This document shows positions 32,199-47,100 of a stretch of 64,000 bases of DNA, piece after piece. The first letter of the stretch is position 1; every line of letters begins with the position of its first letter. The translations under genes were made by a program, and so were the position numbers. The notes under the pieces are model-generated. The model was not told the DNA's origin. It did not search any database and saw nothing but the letters and a program-made list of their open reading frames with translations. Origin of the DNA: Chrysogorgia sp. JL179-B06 (lineage: Eukaryota > Cnidaria > Anthozoa > Scleralcyonacea > Chrysogorgiidae); contig JAYKKM010000152.1 of assembly GCA_035772405.1 (NCBI GenBank), positions 251,446 through 315,445 on the forward strand, given 5' to 3'.

Positions 32199-35100
32199 TA
32201 TTCTAAACAATTTTTTAAACCTTGTTCAAAATAACTTAAAATATGAAAATACAGTCTAAAATAATGCCTTGGGTATTAAATATGAGCAGAAACTAGCGTA
32301 AAGTTAGTCATTTTTTTTTTGGACATCCAAAAATTTGGCAAAAATGGCCAAATTTTGGACAAAAAGTTAAAGGGGTTAACCTTAACTTTTTGACAGATTT
32401 TCTAACCAATTTTTAACTTGATCAAAATATGCTTAAAATATGTAAAATAATAGGTCCTAAATAATGCCTTAGGGTATTAATATGTACCAGAAACTAGCGT
32501 AAAGGTTTAGTCCATTTTTTGACATCCAAAAATTTGGCAAAAATAGCCAAAATTTGGACATAAAAGTAAAGGGGTTAAATTAACTTTTTGACCCGATTTT
32601 TCGAACCATTTTTTTAAATAGTAAAAATCAAAGCTTAAAATATGTAAAAATATATATAGTCCCTAAAATAATACCTTTTAGATATTAATATGAGCAGAAA
32701 CTAGCGAAAAGTTAGTCCATTATTTTGACATCCAAAAAAATTTGGTCGAAAAATAGACCAAATTTGGCAAAAAAGTAAAGGGGGTTAGCCTTAACTTTGT
32801 TGACGATTTTTCGACCAATTTTAACTGGTCAAAATAGAGTTTAAAAATATGAAAATATAGCCCTAAATAATGCCTTAGATATTAATATGAGCAGAAACTA
32901 TCGTAAATATATTTAGTCATTTTTGGACATGCAAAAATTTGACAAAAAATGGCCAAATTTGGACAAAAAGTAAAGGGGTTAATCTTAAGTTTTTGACGAT
33001 TTTCGACCATTTTTAGCTGTCAAAATAAAGCTTAAAATATGAAAATATAGCCTAAATAATGCCTTAGGTATTAAATATGAGCAGCAAACTAGCGTAAAGT
33101 TTAGTCATTTTTTTGACATCACCTAATAAATTTAAGCAAAAATGGGCCAAATATGGACAAAAATAAAGGGTGTTAAACCTTAACTATTTTGACGATATTT
33201 CAGAGCATTTTTAACTTGTCAAAATAAGTTAAAAATATGAAAATTAAAAAAAAAATTATGAAAATATTAAATAGAGCATTACTAATGCCTTAGATATTAA
33301 TAGAGCAGAAACTAGCGTAAATTTTATTCATTTTTTGACATCGAAAAATTTGACAATAAATACCAAATTTGTCCCAACAAAGTAAAGAGGATGTTAACCC
33401 TTAACTTTTTGAAACTAGATTTTCGACAATTTTTAACTTGTGAAAATAAAGCTTAAAATATGAAAATATAGCCTAGAATAATGCCTTAGATATTAATATG
33501 AGCAGAAACTAGCGTAAATTTAGTCATATTTTGGACATCAAAAAATTGCCAAATTTACCATAAAAAGTAAAGGGGTGTAACCTTAACTTTTTGACGATTT
33601 TTGACCATATTTAACATTTCAAAAATAAGGTTTAAAATATTGAAAAAATAAAGCATAAATAATGTCCTTAGGTTATCTAATTATGAGCAGAAACTAAGGC
33701 GTAAAATTATAGGTCATTTTTTTGATATCCAAAAATTTGGCAAAAAAGTAAAGGCAGGCATTTGTTAACCTTAACTTTTTAATGATTATTCGAAGAACCA
33801 TTTTATATCATGTCAAAATATAAGCTTAAAATATGAATATATAGCCTAAATAATGCCATTAGGTATTAATTATGAGCAGAAACTAAGCGTAAAATTAGTC
33901 ATTTTTATGGACATCAAAAAAATCCAAAAATTTGGCAAAAATGGCCAAAATTTGAGGACAAAAAAGGCTTAATTTTTGAAACGATTTTTCGAGCATTTTT
34001 AACTTGGTCCAAAAATATAGTTAAAAATAGAAAATTGAAAATTAAAAATATGAAAATATAGCATAAATAATGCCTTAGATATTAATATGAAGCAGGAAAC
34101 TAGCGGTAAATTTATATCATTTTTTTTTGACATTAAAAAAATTTGACAATAATAGCCATAATTTGTCCCAAAAAGTAAAGAGGTTGTTTTAACACTTAAC
34201 TTTTGACGATTTTTCGACAATTTTTAAACCATTGTGAAAATAAGCTTAAAATATGAAAATATAGCCTACGATAATTCCTTAGATATTAATATGAGCAGAA
34301 ACTAGCGTAAATTTAGTCATTTTTGGACATCCAAAAATTCACAAATTGCCAAATTTTAACCAAAAAGTAAAGGGGTTAACCCTTAAATTTGACGATTTTT
34401 TGACCAATTTTTTAACATGTCAAAATAAGTTTAAAATATGAAAATATAGCCTAAATAAATTCCTTAAGGTATTAATATGAGCAGAAACCTAAGCGTGAAA
34501 GTTTAGCCATTTTTTTGACATCCAAAAAATTTGGTAAAAATGGCCAAAATTTGGACAAAAATTAAAGGGGTTATATCCTTAAGTTTTTGACGATTATCGA
34601 ACCAATTTTCTTAGCTTGTCAAAATAAGCTTAAAATATGAAAATATAGCCTAAATAATGCCTTATAGGTATTAATGGAGCGGGGGGGGGGAGGGGCACAA
34701 ACCTAGCGTACATTTAGTACATTTTTTGACATCCAAATATTTGGCATAAAATGGCCAAAAAAAAAAAAAAAAAAATGGTTTGGGGAAAAAGACAAAAAGT
34801 AAAGTGGGTTAACCTTAACTTTTTGAACGGTTTTTTTCGGCCAATTTTTAACATATCAAAATAAGCTTAAAATATGACAATAATAGCCTAAATAAATGCC
34901 TTAGATATTAATATGAGCAGAAACCTAGCGTAAAGTTAGTCATTATTTTAACATCCAAAAATTTGGCAAAAAAATAGCCAAAATTTGGCAAAAAAGTAAA
35001 GGTGTAATTAACCTTAAAACCATTTGACGGATTTTCAACCATTTTTTAAAATGTCAAAATAAGCTTAAAATATGAAAATATAGCCTAAATAATGCTTTTA

Positions 35101-38100
35101 GAATATTAATATGAAGACAGAAACTAGCGTAAATTTAGTCATTTTTTGAGGGAGATCCAAAAATTTTGATCAAAATGGCCAAATTTGGGACAAAAAAAAA
35201 TGTAAGAAGGTACACCTTAACATTTTGACGATTTATCGACCATTTTTAACTTGTCAAAATAAGCTTAAAATATGAAAAATATAATGTCTAAATAATGCCT
35301 TAGGTATTAATATGAAAGGCAGTAAAACTAGCGAAAATTTAATCATTTTTTGACATCCCAATTATATGGCAAAAATGCCAAATATTGGAGCAAAAATTTT
35401 TGACGATTTTCGACCATTTTTAACCTTGTCAAAATAAGACTTAAAATATGAAAAATATAGCCCTAAATAATGCCTTAGGTATTATATGACAAAAAGTAGC
35501 GTAAATTTAGTCATTTTTTTGACATACCAAATATTTGACAAAAATGGCCAAATATGGACCAAAAAGTAAAGAAGGGGTTAACTTTAAAACTTTTTTGGAC
35601 GATTTTCGACCATTTTTTAATTGTCAAAATAAGCTTCAAATATGAAAATATAGCCTAAATAATGCTTTAGGATATTAATATAGAGCAGAAACTAGACGTA
35701 AAAATTTAAGTCATTTTTTGGATCCATCCCAAAAATTTTGGCAAAAATGGCCAAATTTGGACAAAAATACAAAGTAAAGAATGTTTAACCTTAACATTTG
35801 ACGATTTTTCGACCATTTTTAACTTGTCAAAATAAGCTTAAAATATGAAAAATAATAGTCCCTAAAATAATGCCGTTAAGGTATTAATATGAGCAGTAAA
35901 CTAGCGAAAATTTAATCATTTATTTTGACATCCAAAATATATGGCAAAAAAATGGCCAAATTTGCGAAGGACAAAAATTTGATTTTGGGTTAACCTTAAC
36001 TTTTTGACGATTTTCGACCATTTTTAACATTGTCAAAATAAAGCTTAAAATATGAAAATATAGCCTGAAATAATGCCTTAGGTATTAATATGAGCAGAAA
36101 GTAGCGTAAAATTAGTCCATTTTTTTGACAGTCCAAATATTAGGCAAAAATGGCCAAATATGGACAAACAAGTAAAAGGGGTTAAATCTTATACTTTTTT
36201 GACGATTTCGTAATCCATTTTTAACTTGTCAAAATAAGCTTAAAAATATGAAAATATAGCCTAAATAATGCCTTAGATATTAATATAGAGCAGAAACCAC
36301 TGTAAATTTTGTTTTATTTGGTGGACATACCAAAAAATTTGGCAAAAAATGGCCAAATTTGGACAAAAAGTAAAGGCTGTTTAACCATTAAAACTTTTTT
36401 GACGATTGTGGACCATTTTTTTAAAACTTGTCCAAAATAAGCTTAAAATATGAAAAAATAGCCCTAAATAATGCCTTAGAGTATTAATATGAGCAAACAC
36501 TAGCGTTAAGTTAGTCATATTAGGACAGTCCAAAAATTTGGCAAAAATGGCCAAATTTGGGACAAAAAAGTAAAGGGGTTAACCTTAACTTATTTGAACG
36601 ATTTTCTAACAATTTTTAACTTTGTCAAAATATTGCCATTAAAATTAAACGAAAATATTGTCCTAAAGAATGCCTTGGGTAATTAAATATGAGCAGAACT
36701 ACTAGCGTAAAAGTTAGTCATATTATTTGGACATCCAAAAATTTGGCAGAAAATGGCCAATTTTGGACAAAAAGTAAAGGGTTAACCTTAACTTTTTGAC
36801 GATTTTTCTAACACTAATTTTAACTTGTCAAAATAAGCTTAAAAAAATATGAAAATAATAGTCTAAAATAATGCCGTTGGGGTATTAAAATACGAGCAGA
36901 AACTGAGCGTAAAGAAATTTAGTCATTTTTTGACATCCCAAAAATTTTTTTTGGCAAAAAATAGCCAAAATTTGGCAAAAAAGTAAAGGGGTTAACTTTA
37001 AAACTTTTTGACGATTTTCGACCATTTTTTAATTGTAAAAATAAGCTTAAAATATGAGAAATATAGCCTAAATAATGCTTTAGATATTAATATTTGCAGA
37101 CACTCCCAACTAGCGATAAATTTAGTCATTTTTAGAGATCCAAAAATTTGGCAAAAATGGCCAAATTTGGACAAAAAGTAAAGGCTAAACGTTAACCTTA
37201 ACTTTTGGACGATTTTAGACCATTTTTCAACTTGTCAAAATAAGCATTAAAATATGCAAATATAGCCTAAAATAATGCCTTAGGTATTAAATAATGAGCA
37301 GAAACTAGCGTAAATTTAGTCATTTTTTGACACTCATCCAAATATTTGGCACAAATGTGCCAAATTTGGTACAAAAAAGTTAAAGGGGTTAACGTTGAAC
37401 TTTTTGACGATTTTCGAACCCATTTTTAACTTGTCAAAAATAAGCTTAAAAATATGAAAATATAGCCTAAATAATGCCTTAGGTATTAAATGAGCAGAAA
37501 CTAGCGTAAATTTATTCATTTTTTGACATCCAAATATTTGGCAAAAATGGCCAAATTTGGACAAAAAGTAAAGTGGTTAACCTTAAACTTTTTGACGGTT
37601 TTTCGGACATTTTTAACTTGTCAAAATAAGCTTAAAATATGGAAAAAATATAGCCTAGAATAATGCCTTAGGTATAATGAGTCAGAAAACTAGCGTAAAT
37701 TTAGGTCATTTTTTTGACATCCAAATATTTGGCAAAAAAGGCCAAATATTGGACAAAAATTAAAGGGGTTAAACACCTTAACTTTTTGTGACGATATTTC
37801 GGACCCATGTTTTAACATTGTGCAAATAGAGCTTAAAATACGAAAATATAGCCCTAAATCATGCCTTCAGGTAATTAATATGAGCAGAAACTAGCGTAAA
37901 TTTAGTCATTTTTTGACAACTACCAAATATTTTGGCCGAAAAATGGCCAAATGTGGACAAAAAGTAAAGTGGTTAAACCATAACATTTATGACGGGTTTA
38001 TCGCGGCCGATATTTTAACAATTGTCAAAATAAGCTTAAAATATGAAAATATAGCCTAAATAATGCCTTAGTGTATTAATGAGCAGAAACTATTAGCCGA

Positions 38101-41100
38101 TAAATTTAGTCATTTTTTTGACGATCCAAATATTTGCAAAAATTGGCCAAATTTGGACAAAAAATAAAGGGGTTAACCTTAACTTTTATGACCGATATCT
38201 TCCGAAACTATTATTTTAACGTTGTCAACATAAGCTTAAAAATATGAAAATATAGCCTACAATACATAGGCTTAAGATATTAATGAGCAGAAACTAGCGT
38301 AAAATTAAAACTAGGTTAGCTCCATTTTTTAAACATCCCAAAATTTTTTGGCAAAATAATATGGGCCAAATTTGGCAAAAATGATAGGGGGTTTTTGTTT
38401 TTAACCTTAACTTTATTTGACGATTTACGACCATATTTTAACTTTGTCAAAATAAATCTTAAAATACTGAAAATATTGCCTAAATAATGCCTTAGGTATT
38501 AATAAAGAAACAGAAACTATCGTACATTTAGTCATTTTTTGGACATGCAAAAATTTGGGACAAAAATTTGGGGCCAAATTTGGGACAAAAAGTAAAGGGG
38601 TTAATCTTAACTTTTGTAGACGGTTTTCGGCCATTTTTAACTTGTCAAAATGGCTGTAAAATCTGTAAAATATAAGCCTAAATAATGCCTTAGGTATTAA
38701 TGAGCAGAAACTAGCGTAAATTTAGTCATTTTTTTGACATCCAAATATTTGGCAAAAATTGCCAAATAAGGACAAAAAATAAAAGGGTTTAACCTTAATT
38801 GTTTTTGACGATTTACGACCATTATTTAACTTGTCAAAATAAGCTTAAAAATATGAAAATATTGCCTAAATAATGGCTTAGATATTAATATGAGCAGAAA
38901 GCAAGCGTAAATTGTATGTCATTTTTGGACATCCAAACAGTTGACAAAAATGGGCCAAATTTGGACAAAAAGTAAAGGGGTATAACCTTAAAAACTTTTT
39001 TGACGACAAGTAAATTTCCGATCATTTTTTTTAAAATTGTCAAAATAAGCCTTAAATATAGAAAAATATAGGCCATAAATAATGCCCTTAAGATTATTAA
39101 TATGAGACAGAAACTCAGCGAAAATTTAGGCATTCTTTTTGACATCAAAAATTGCCAAATTATGGCCAAAAAGTAGAGGTGGTTAACTTTTTGACGATTT
39201 GCGACCATATTTAATATTAACTTTGTCAAAATAATCTTAAAATAGTGAAAATATAGCCTATATAATGCCTTGGTTATTAATATTCGCAGAAACTAGCGTA
39301 AAATTAAAACTAGTTCAGTCATTTTTAAAAACAACCAATTATTTGTGGCAAAAATGGCCAAATTTGGTCAAAAAGTAAAGGGGTTAACCATAACTTTTTT
39401 GACGAATTATGGCGACCATTTTTTTAACGTATGTCAAAATAATGCTTAACAATATGGAATATTGCCTAAATAAATGCCTTAGGTATTAATATTGAGCAGA
39501 AACTAGCTGTAAAGTTTTGTCCATTTTTGGAGAAAAAAAACATCCGAAAAATTATGGCAAAAAATGGCCAAATTTGGACAAAAAGTAAAGGGGTTGAACC
39601 TTAACTTTTTGACGAAAAATCTAACAATTATTTCAACCATTGTCAAAATAATCCTTAAAATATGAAAATATAGACTAAATAATGCCTTGGGTATTAATAC
39701 GGAGCAGAAACTAGCCGTAAATCGTTAGTCATTTTTTGACATCCACAACAATTTGGGCAAAAAATAGCCAACATTTGGCAAAAAAGTAAAGGGGATTTAA
39801 CTTTAACTTTTTGACGATTTTCGAACCATTTTTTTAACTTGTAAAAAAATAAGCTTAAAATATAGAAAATATAAGCCAAAATAATGCTTTAGATAGTAAA
39901 TATTTGCAGACACCTTAGCGTAAAATTTAGTCATTATTAGAGATACCAAAAATTTGGCAAAAATGGCCAAATTTGGACAAAAAGTAAAAGGCGTTAACCT
40001 TAACTTTTTGGACGATTTTAGAACCATTTATTAACCATTGTCAAAATAAGCTTAAAATATGCAAATATAGGCCTAAATTATGCCTTAGGCATTAATATCG
40101 AGCAGAAACTAGCGTAAATTATAGTCATTTTTTTTTGACATACCAAATCATTTGGCAAAAATGGCCAAATTATGGACAAAAAGTAAAGGGGTTAACGTTA
40201 ACTTTTTTGACGATTTTCGAACAATTTTAACTTGTCAAAAATAAATGCTTAAAATATGGAAAATATAGCCTAAATAATGCGCATAGGTATTAATAAGCAG
40301 AAACTAAGCGTAAATTTATTCCATTTTATTTGACATCCAAATATTTGGCAAAAAAAAAATGGCCAAATGTGGACAAAAAGTAAAGAGTATAACCTTAACT
40401 TTTTGACAGTTTTTCGGCCATTTTTAACTTGTCAAAATAAGCTTAAAATATGAAAATATAGCCTAAATAATGCCTTAGGTTATTTAATGAGCAGAAACTA
40501 GCGTAAATTTTAGTCCATTTTTTGACATCCAAATATTTGGCAAAAATTGGCCCCAAATTTGGACAAAAAATAACAGGTGTTAACCTTAACTTTTTGACGA
40601 TTTTTCGACCATTTTTAACATGTTAAAATAAGCTTAAAATACGAAAATATAGCCTAAATAATGCCCTTTGGTATTAAAATGAGCAGAAACTAGCGTAAAT
40701 TAAACTAGTTATGTCATTTTTTTAAACCTCACAATTATTTGGCAAAAATGGCCAAAATTGGCAAAAAGTAAAGGGGTTAACCTTAACTTTTTTGACGATT
40801 TACGACCAATTTGTAACTTGTTAAAAAAATCTTAAAATATGGAAATATAGCCTAAATAATGCCTTAGGTATTAATAATGAGCAGAAACTATCTGTAACTT
40901 TAGTCATTTTTTGGACAAGCAAAAATTTGACAAAAATGGCCAAATTTGGACCAAAAGTAAAGAGGGGGTAATTCTTCACTTTTTTGAACAGTTTTCGGCC
41001 ATTTATAACATTGTCAAAATAAGCTTAAAATAAGAAAATATAGCCTACATAAAGCCTTAGGAATTGAATATGAGCAGAAACTAGCGTAAATTTAGTCATT

Positions 41101-44100
41101 TTTTGGACATACCAAAATATTTGGTCAAAAAATGGCCAAATTTTGGACAAAAAATAAAGGGGTTTTAACCTTAACTTTTTGACGATGTTCGACCATTTTA
41201 AACTTGTCAAAATAAGCTTAAAATATGAAAATATATCCTAAATAATGGCTTAGATATTAATATGAGCAGAAACAAGCGTAAATTTAGATCATTTTTGGAC
41301 ATCCAACAATTTGACAAAAATGGCCAAATTTGGACAAAAAGTAAAGGGGTTAACCTTAACTTTTTGACGATTTACGATCATTTTTTTTACTTGTCAAAAT
41401 AAGCTTAAAATATGAAAAAATAGCCTAAAATAATGCCTTAGTTATTAATATGAGCAGAAACTATCGAAAATTTTAGTTCATTTTATTTGACATCCAAAAA
41501 TTGGCCAATATGGCCAAATTTGGACAAAAAGTAGAGGGGTTAACCTTAACTTTTTGACGATTTTCGTTCACTTTTATAACTTTATCCAAAATAATCATAA
41601 AGTATGAAAATATATCCAAAATAATGCCTAAGATATTTTTAATATGTTGCAGAAACTATCGAAAATTTTAGTCATTTTTTGGACGATCCCAAACATTTGT
41701 GACAAAAATGGCCAAATTTGGGCCGAAAAGTAAGGTGTGTTAAATTCTTAACTTATTTGACAGATTATTCGGCATTTAAAACTTATGAAAAAAAAGTTTT
41801 ATATTTTAAAATAATGAAAATATAGCCTAAATAATGCCTTATGTTATTAATATGTAGCAGAAACTAGCGTAAATTCCGTCATTTTTTAACATCCAAAAAA
41901 TTTGGCAAAAATAGCCAAATATGGCCAAAAAGTAAAGGGGTTAACCTTAACTTTTTGACGATCAGGCGACCATTGTATAACTTGTCAAAATAAGCTTAAA
42001 ATATTAAAATATAGCCTAAATAATGCATTGGGTATTAATTTGAGCAGCAAACTAGCGTAAATTAAAACTAGTTAGTCATTATTAAACATCCAATTATTTG
42101 CAAAAAATGGTCCAAATTGTTGCAAAAAGTAAAGGGGTTAACACTAAACTTCTTAGACGATTTTCGGCCCATTTTTTTAAAACTTAATCAAAATAAGCTT
42201 AAAAAATGAAAATATAGCCTAAATAATGCCTTAGGTATTAATATGAGCAAGAAACTAGCGTAAATTAAGTCATGTTTAATGACATCCAAAAATTAGGACA
42301 AAAATGGCCAAATTTGGACATAAAATAAAGGGAAATCCTTAACGTTTGACGATTTATTCGACCTTTTTTAACTTGTCAAAATAAGCTTAAGATATGAAAA
42401 TAAAGCCTAAATAATGCCTTAGATATTAATATGAGCAGAAACAAGCGTAAAGTTAAATCATTATTGGACATCCAAAAATTGCCCAAAATTTGGCAAAAAA
42501 GTAAAGGGGTTAACCTTAACTTTTTGACGTATTTTTCGACCATATTTTAACTATTACAAAATAATATAAAAAAATGAAAAATATAGCCTAAAAAATGCCT
42601 TAGATATTACTATGAGTCAGAAACTAGCGTAAATTTTAGTCATTTTTGGACAACCAAAAATTTGGGCAAAAATGGCCAAATTTGGCCAAAAATGTACAGG
42701 GGTATAACTTTAACATTTTGAACGAATATTACGACCATTTTTTAACTAGTCAAAAAAAGCTATAAAATATGAAAATTTATGCCTACATAAATGCCTTAGG
42801 TATTAATTATGAGCAGAAACTAGCGTAAATTTCGTCATTAATTTAACAACCCAAAAAATTATGCAAAAATAGCCAAATCTGGCCAAAAGTAAAGGGGTTA
42901 ACCATAACATTTTTTGACGATTTGCGACCAAATTTTTAACTTGTCAAAATAAGCATAAAATATATGAAAATATAGCCTAAATAATTCCATGGTTATTAAA
43001 ATGGAGCAGAAACTATCGTAAAATAAAACTAGTTATTCATTTTTAAACATCCAATTATTTGGCAAAAATGGCCAAATTTTGGCAAAAAGTTAAAGGGTTA
43101 ACCATAACTTTTTGACGATTATTTTACGAACAATTATTTAAACTTGTCAAAATAAGCTTAAAATATGGAAATCAATTGCCTAAATAAAGCCAATAGGTAT
43201 TAGATAAGAGCAGAAACTATGCGTAAATTTAGTCATATATTTGACATCAAAAATTTGGCAAAAATGGCCAAAATTGGACCAAAAGTAAAGGGGTTTAACT
43301 TAACTTTTTGACGATTTTTCGACCATTTTAACACTTATCAAAATAAGCTTAAAATAATTAAATATAGCCTAAATAAAGCAATAGGTAATTAAAATGAGGC
43401 AGAAACTAGTCGTAAATTTTAGTTTTATTTTTTGACCTCCCAAAAATTTGGCAAAAATATGCAAATTATGGACAAAAAAAAAGGGGTGTTAACCTAAACT
43501 TTTTGACGATTTGCGACCATTATAAACTTGTCAAAAATAAGCTAAAAATATGAAAATATAGCCTAAATAATGCCTTGGGTATATAAATATGATCAAGAAA
43601 CTAGCGTAAAATTTTAGTCATTATAGGACATACCAAAAATATGGCAAAAATGGCCAAATTTGGACAAAAAGTAAAGGGGATAACCTTACCTTATTGACGA
43701 TTTACGACCATTTTTAACTTGTCCAAAATAAGCTAAAAAAGTATGAAAATAAAGCCCTAAATAATGCCATAGATATTAATATGAGCAGCAAACTAGCGTA
43801 AAGTAAATCATCATCTTTGGGACATCCAAAAAATTTGGCAAAAATGGCCAAATATGGCAAAAAAGTAAGAGGGTTAACCTTACATTTTTTGACGATTTTC
43901 GACCATTATTTAACTAGACAAAATAAAATTAAAATATGAAAATATAGCCTAAATAAAGCCTTAAGATATTAATATGAGCAGAAACTAGCGTAAATTTAGT
44001 CATTTATGGAGATCCAAAAAATTTAGCAAAAATGGCCAAATTATGGACAAAAAGTAAAGGGGTTAACGTTAACTTTTAGACGATTTTCGAACATTATTTA

Positions 44101-47100
44101 ACGTTGACAAAAATACGCTCTAAAATATGAAAATATATCCTAAATAATGCCTTTAGTTATTAATATGAGCAGAAAACTAGCGTAAATTTATTCATTTTTT
44201 TGACATCCATAATATTTTGGCAAAAATGGCCAAAAAGTGACAAAAAGTAAAGTGGTTAACCATAACATTTTGACGATTATCGGCAATTTTAACATTGTCA
44301 AAATACGCTTAAAATATGAAAATATCGCCTAAAAAATGCCTAAGGAGTTAATATGAGCAGAAACTAGCGTAAATTTAGTCAATTTTATTACATCCAAAAT
44401 ATTTGGCAAAAAATGTGGCCAAATATAGGTACAAAAAAAATAAAGGGGTTACCCTTTAACTTTATGACGATTTTCGACCATTTTTAACTTGTGTAAAATA
44501 AGCTTAAAAAACGAAAATAAAGCCTAAATAATGCCTTGGGTATTAATATTAGCAAGCAAAACTAGCGTAAATTAAAACAAGATAGTCATTTTTATTAAAC
44601 AACCAATTATTTGGCAAAAAAGGCCCAAATTTGGACAAAAAGTTAAAGGGTTATAACCTTAACTTATTGACGATTAACGGACCATTTTTAACTTGTCAAA
44701 AAAATCTTAAAATAAAGAGAAATATTGCCTAAATAATGCCATAGGTATTATATGATCAGAAACTAATCGTACATGTTAGTCATTTTTGGACATGCAAAAA
44801 TTTGACAAAAATGGCCACATATGGACAAAAAGAAAAGGTGGTAATCTTAACATTTTGACGGTTTTACGGCCATTTTTAACTTGACAAAAAAAGCTTAAAA
44901 TATGAAAATATAGCCTACATAATGCCTTAGGTATTATTAATGAGCCAAAACTAGCGTAAATTTAGTCATTATATAGACATCCAAGATATTTGGGCAAAAT
45001 GGCCAAATTTGGACAAAAAATAAAGGGGTTAACCATAACGTTATTGACTATTTTACGACACATTTATGGACTTGTCAAAATAAGCATAAAATATGAAAAT
45101 ATAGCCTAAATAATGGTCTTAGGATATTATTATGAGCCGAATCAAGCGTAAATGTAGTCATTTTTTGGACATCCAAAATAAGTCAAAAATGGCCAAATTT
45201 AGGACAAAAAGTAAAGGGGTAACCCTTAACTTTTTGACGATTATCGACCTATTATTAGCTTTTCAAAATAAAGCATAAAATATGAAAATATAGCCTAAAT
45301 AATGCCTTAGATATTAATATGAGCAGAAACTAGCGAAAAGTTAATCCATTTTGTGGACATCCAAAAAATTGGCAAAAATGGCCAAATTTGGCAAAAAAGT
45401 AAAGGGGTTAACCTTAAATTTTGACGATTTTCGACCATTTTATAACAAGTCAAAATAAGATTAAAATATGAAAAATTTGCCGTAAATAATCGCCTTAGAA
45501 TATAATATGACGAGAAACTATCTGTAAATTAAAACTAGTTATTCATTTTAAAACATCCAATTATTTGGACAAAAATGGCCAAATTTGGCAAAAAGTAAAA
45601 GGGGTTAACCTTAACAATTTAGACGATTTTCGACCATTTTTTAACAAGTCAAAAATAAGAATTAAAATATGAAAAAATAATAGACCTAAAATAAAGCCTT
45701 ATATATTAATATGCAGCAGAAAACTAGCGTTAAAATTTAGTCAAATATTTTGGACATTCAAAAATTTTTGCAAAAATGTCCAAATTTGGACAAAAAGTAA
45801 AGTGGGTTACCTTTAACTTTTTGACTATTATCGAACAATTATTACTTGTCAAAATTAAGCTTAAAATATGAAAAAATAAGCCTAAATAATGCCTTAGGTA
45901 TTAATATGATCAGAAACTATCGTAAATTTATAATAATCATTTATTGACATCCAAATATTTTGGCAAAAATGGCCAAATTTGGACAAAAAGTAAAAGTGGT
46001 TAACCTTAACTTTTTGATGACGGTTTATCGGCCATTAATTAACCTTGTCAAAATAAAGCTTAAAATACTGAAAAAAATAAGCTAAATAATGCCTTAGGGT
46101 ATTAATATGAGCAGAAACTAGCTTAAATTTAGTCATTTTTTTGACATCCAAATATTTGGCAAAAAAATGGCCAAATTTGGACAAAAAATAAAGGGGTTAA
46201 ACCTTAACTTTTATGACGAATATATCGATCCATTTTTTAACTTGTGAAAAAAAGCTTAAAATACGAAAAATATAGCCTAAATAATTCCTTGGGTAAATAT
46301 ATTAGCAGAAACAAGCGTAAATTAAAACTAGTTTCGTCATTTTTAAACATCCAATTAATTTGGCAAAAATGGCCAAATATTGGCAAAAAGGTAAAGGGGT
46401 TAACCTTAACGTATTTGACGATTTACGACCATCTTTATAACTTGTCAAAATAAACTTAAAATATGGATAAATATTGCCTAAATAAACGCCTTAGGTATTA
46501 AAATGAGCCGAAACAATCGTACAAATAGGCATTTTTTGGACATGCAAAAATTTTGACAAAAAAGGTCCACATTTTGCCACAAAAGTAAAGGGGTTAATCT
46601 TCAACTTTTTGACGATTTTCGGCCATTTATAACTTGTCAAAATAAGCTTAAAATAAGAAAAGATAGCCTAAATAAAGCCTTAAGGTATTAATATGAGCAG
46701 AAACTATCGTAAATTTAGTCATATTTTTGACATCCAAATATTGGCAAAAAAATGGCCAAAAATTTGGACAAAAAATAAAGGGGTTAACCTTAACGTTTTG
46801 ACGTAATTTCGACCATTTTTAACTTGTCAAAATAATCATAAAATATGAAAAAAAAGCCAAAATAATGGCTTATAGGATAATTAATATGAGCTAAACAAGC
46901 GTAAATTTAGTCAATTTTTTGACATCCAAAACATAAGACATAAAAAGCCAAATTTGGGCCAAAAAGTCAAGTGGTTAATCTTAACTTTTTGAACGATTTT
47001 CGTCCATTTATAACTTGTAAAGAACGTATAGTTTAAAAATATGAAAATATAGCCTAAATAATGCCTTTGGGTAATAATATTATCAGACACTAGCGTAACA

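Noticed and set aside
33999..46453. ORFs of 60-114 codons inside the noisy satellite
   Set aside because: The frames arise where random indels remove the monomer's usual stops. They are all translations of the same non-coding repeat and have no start context.
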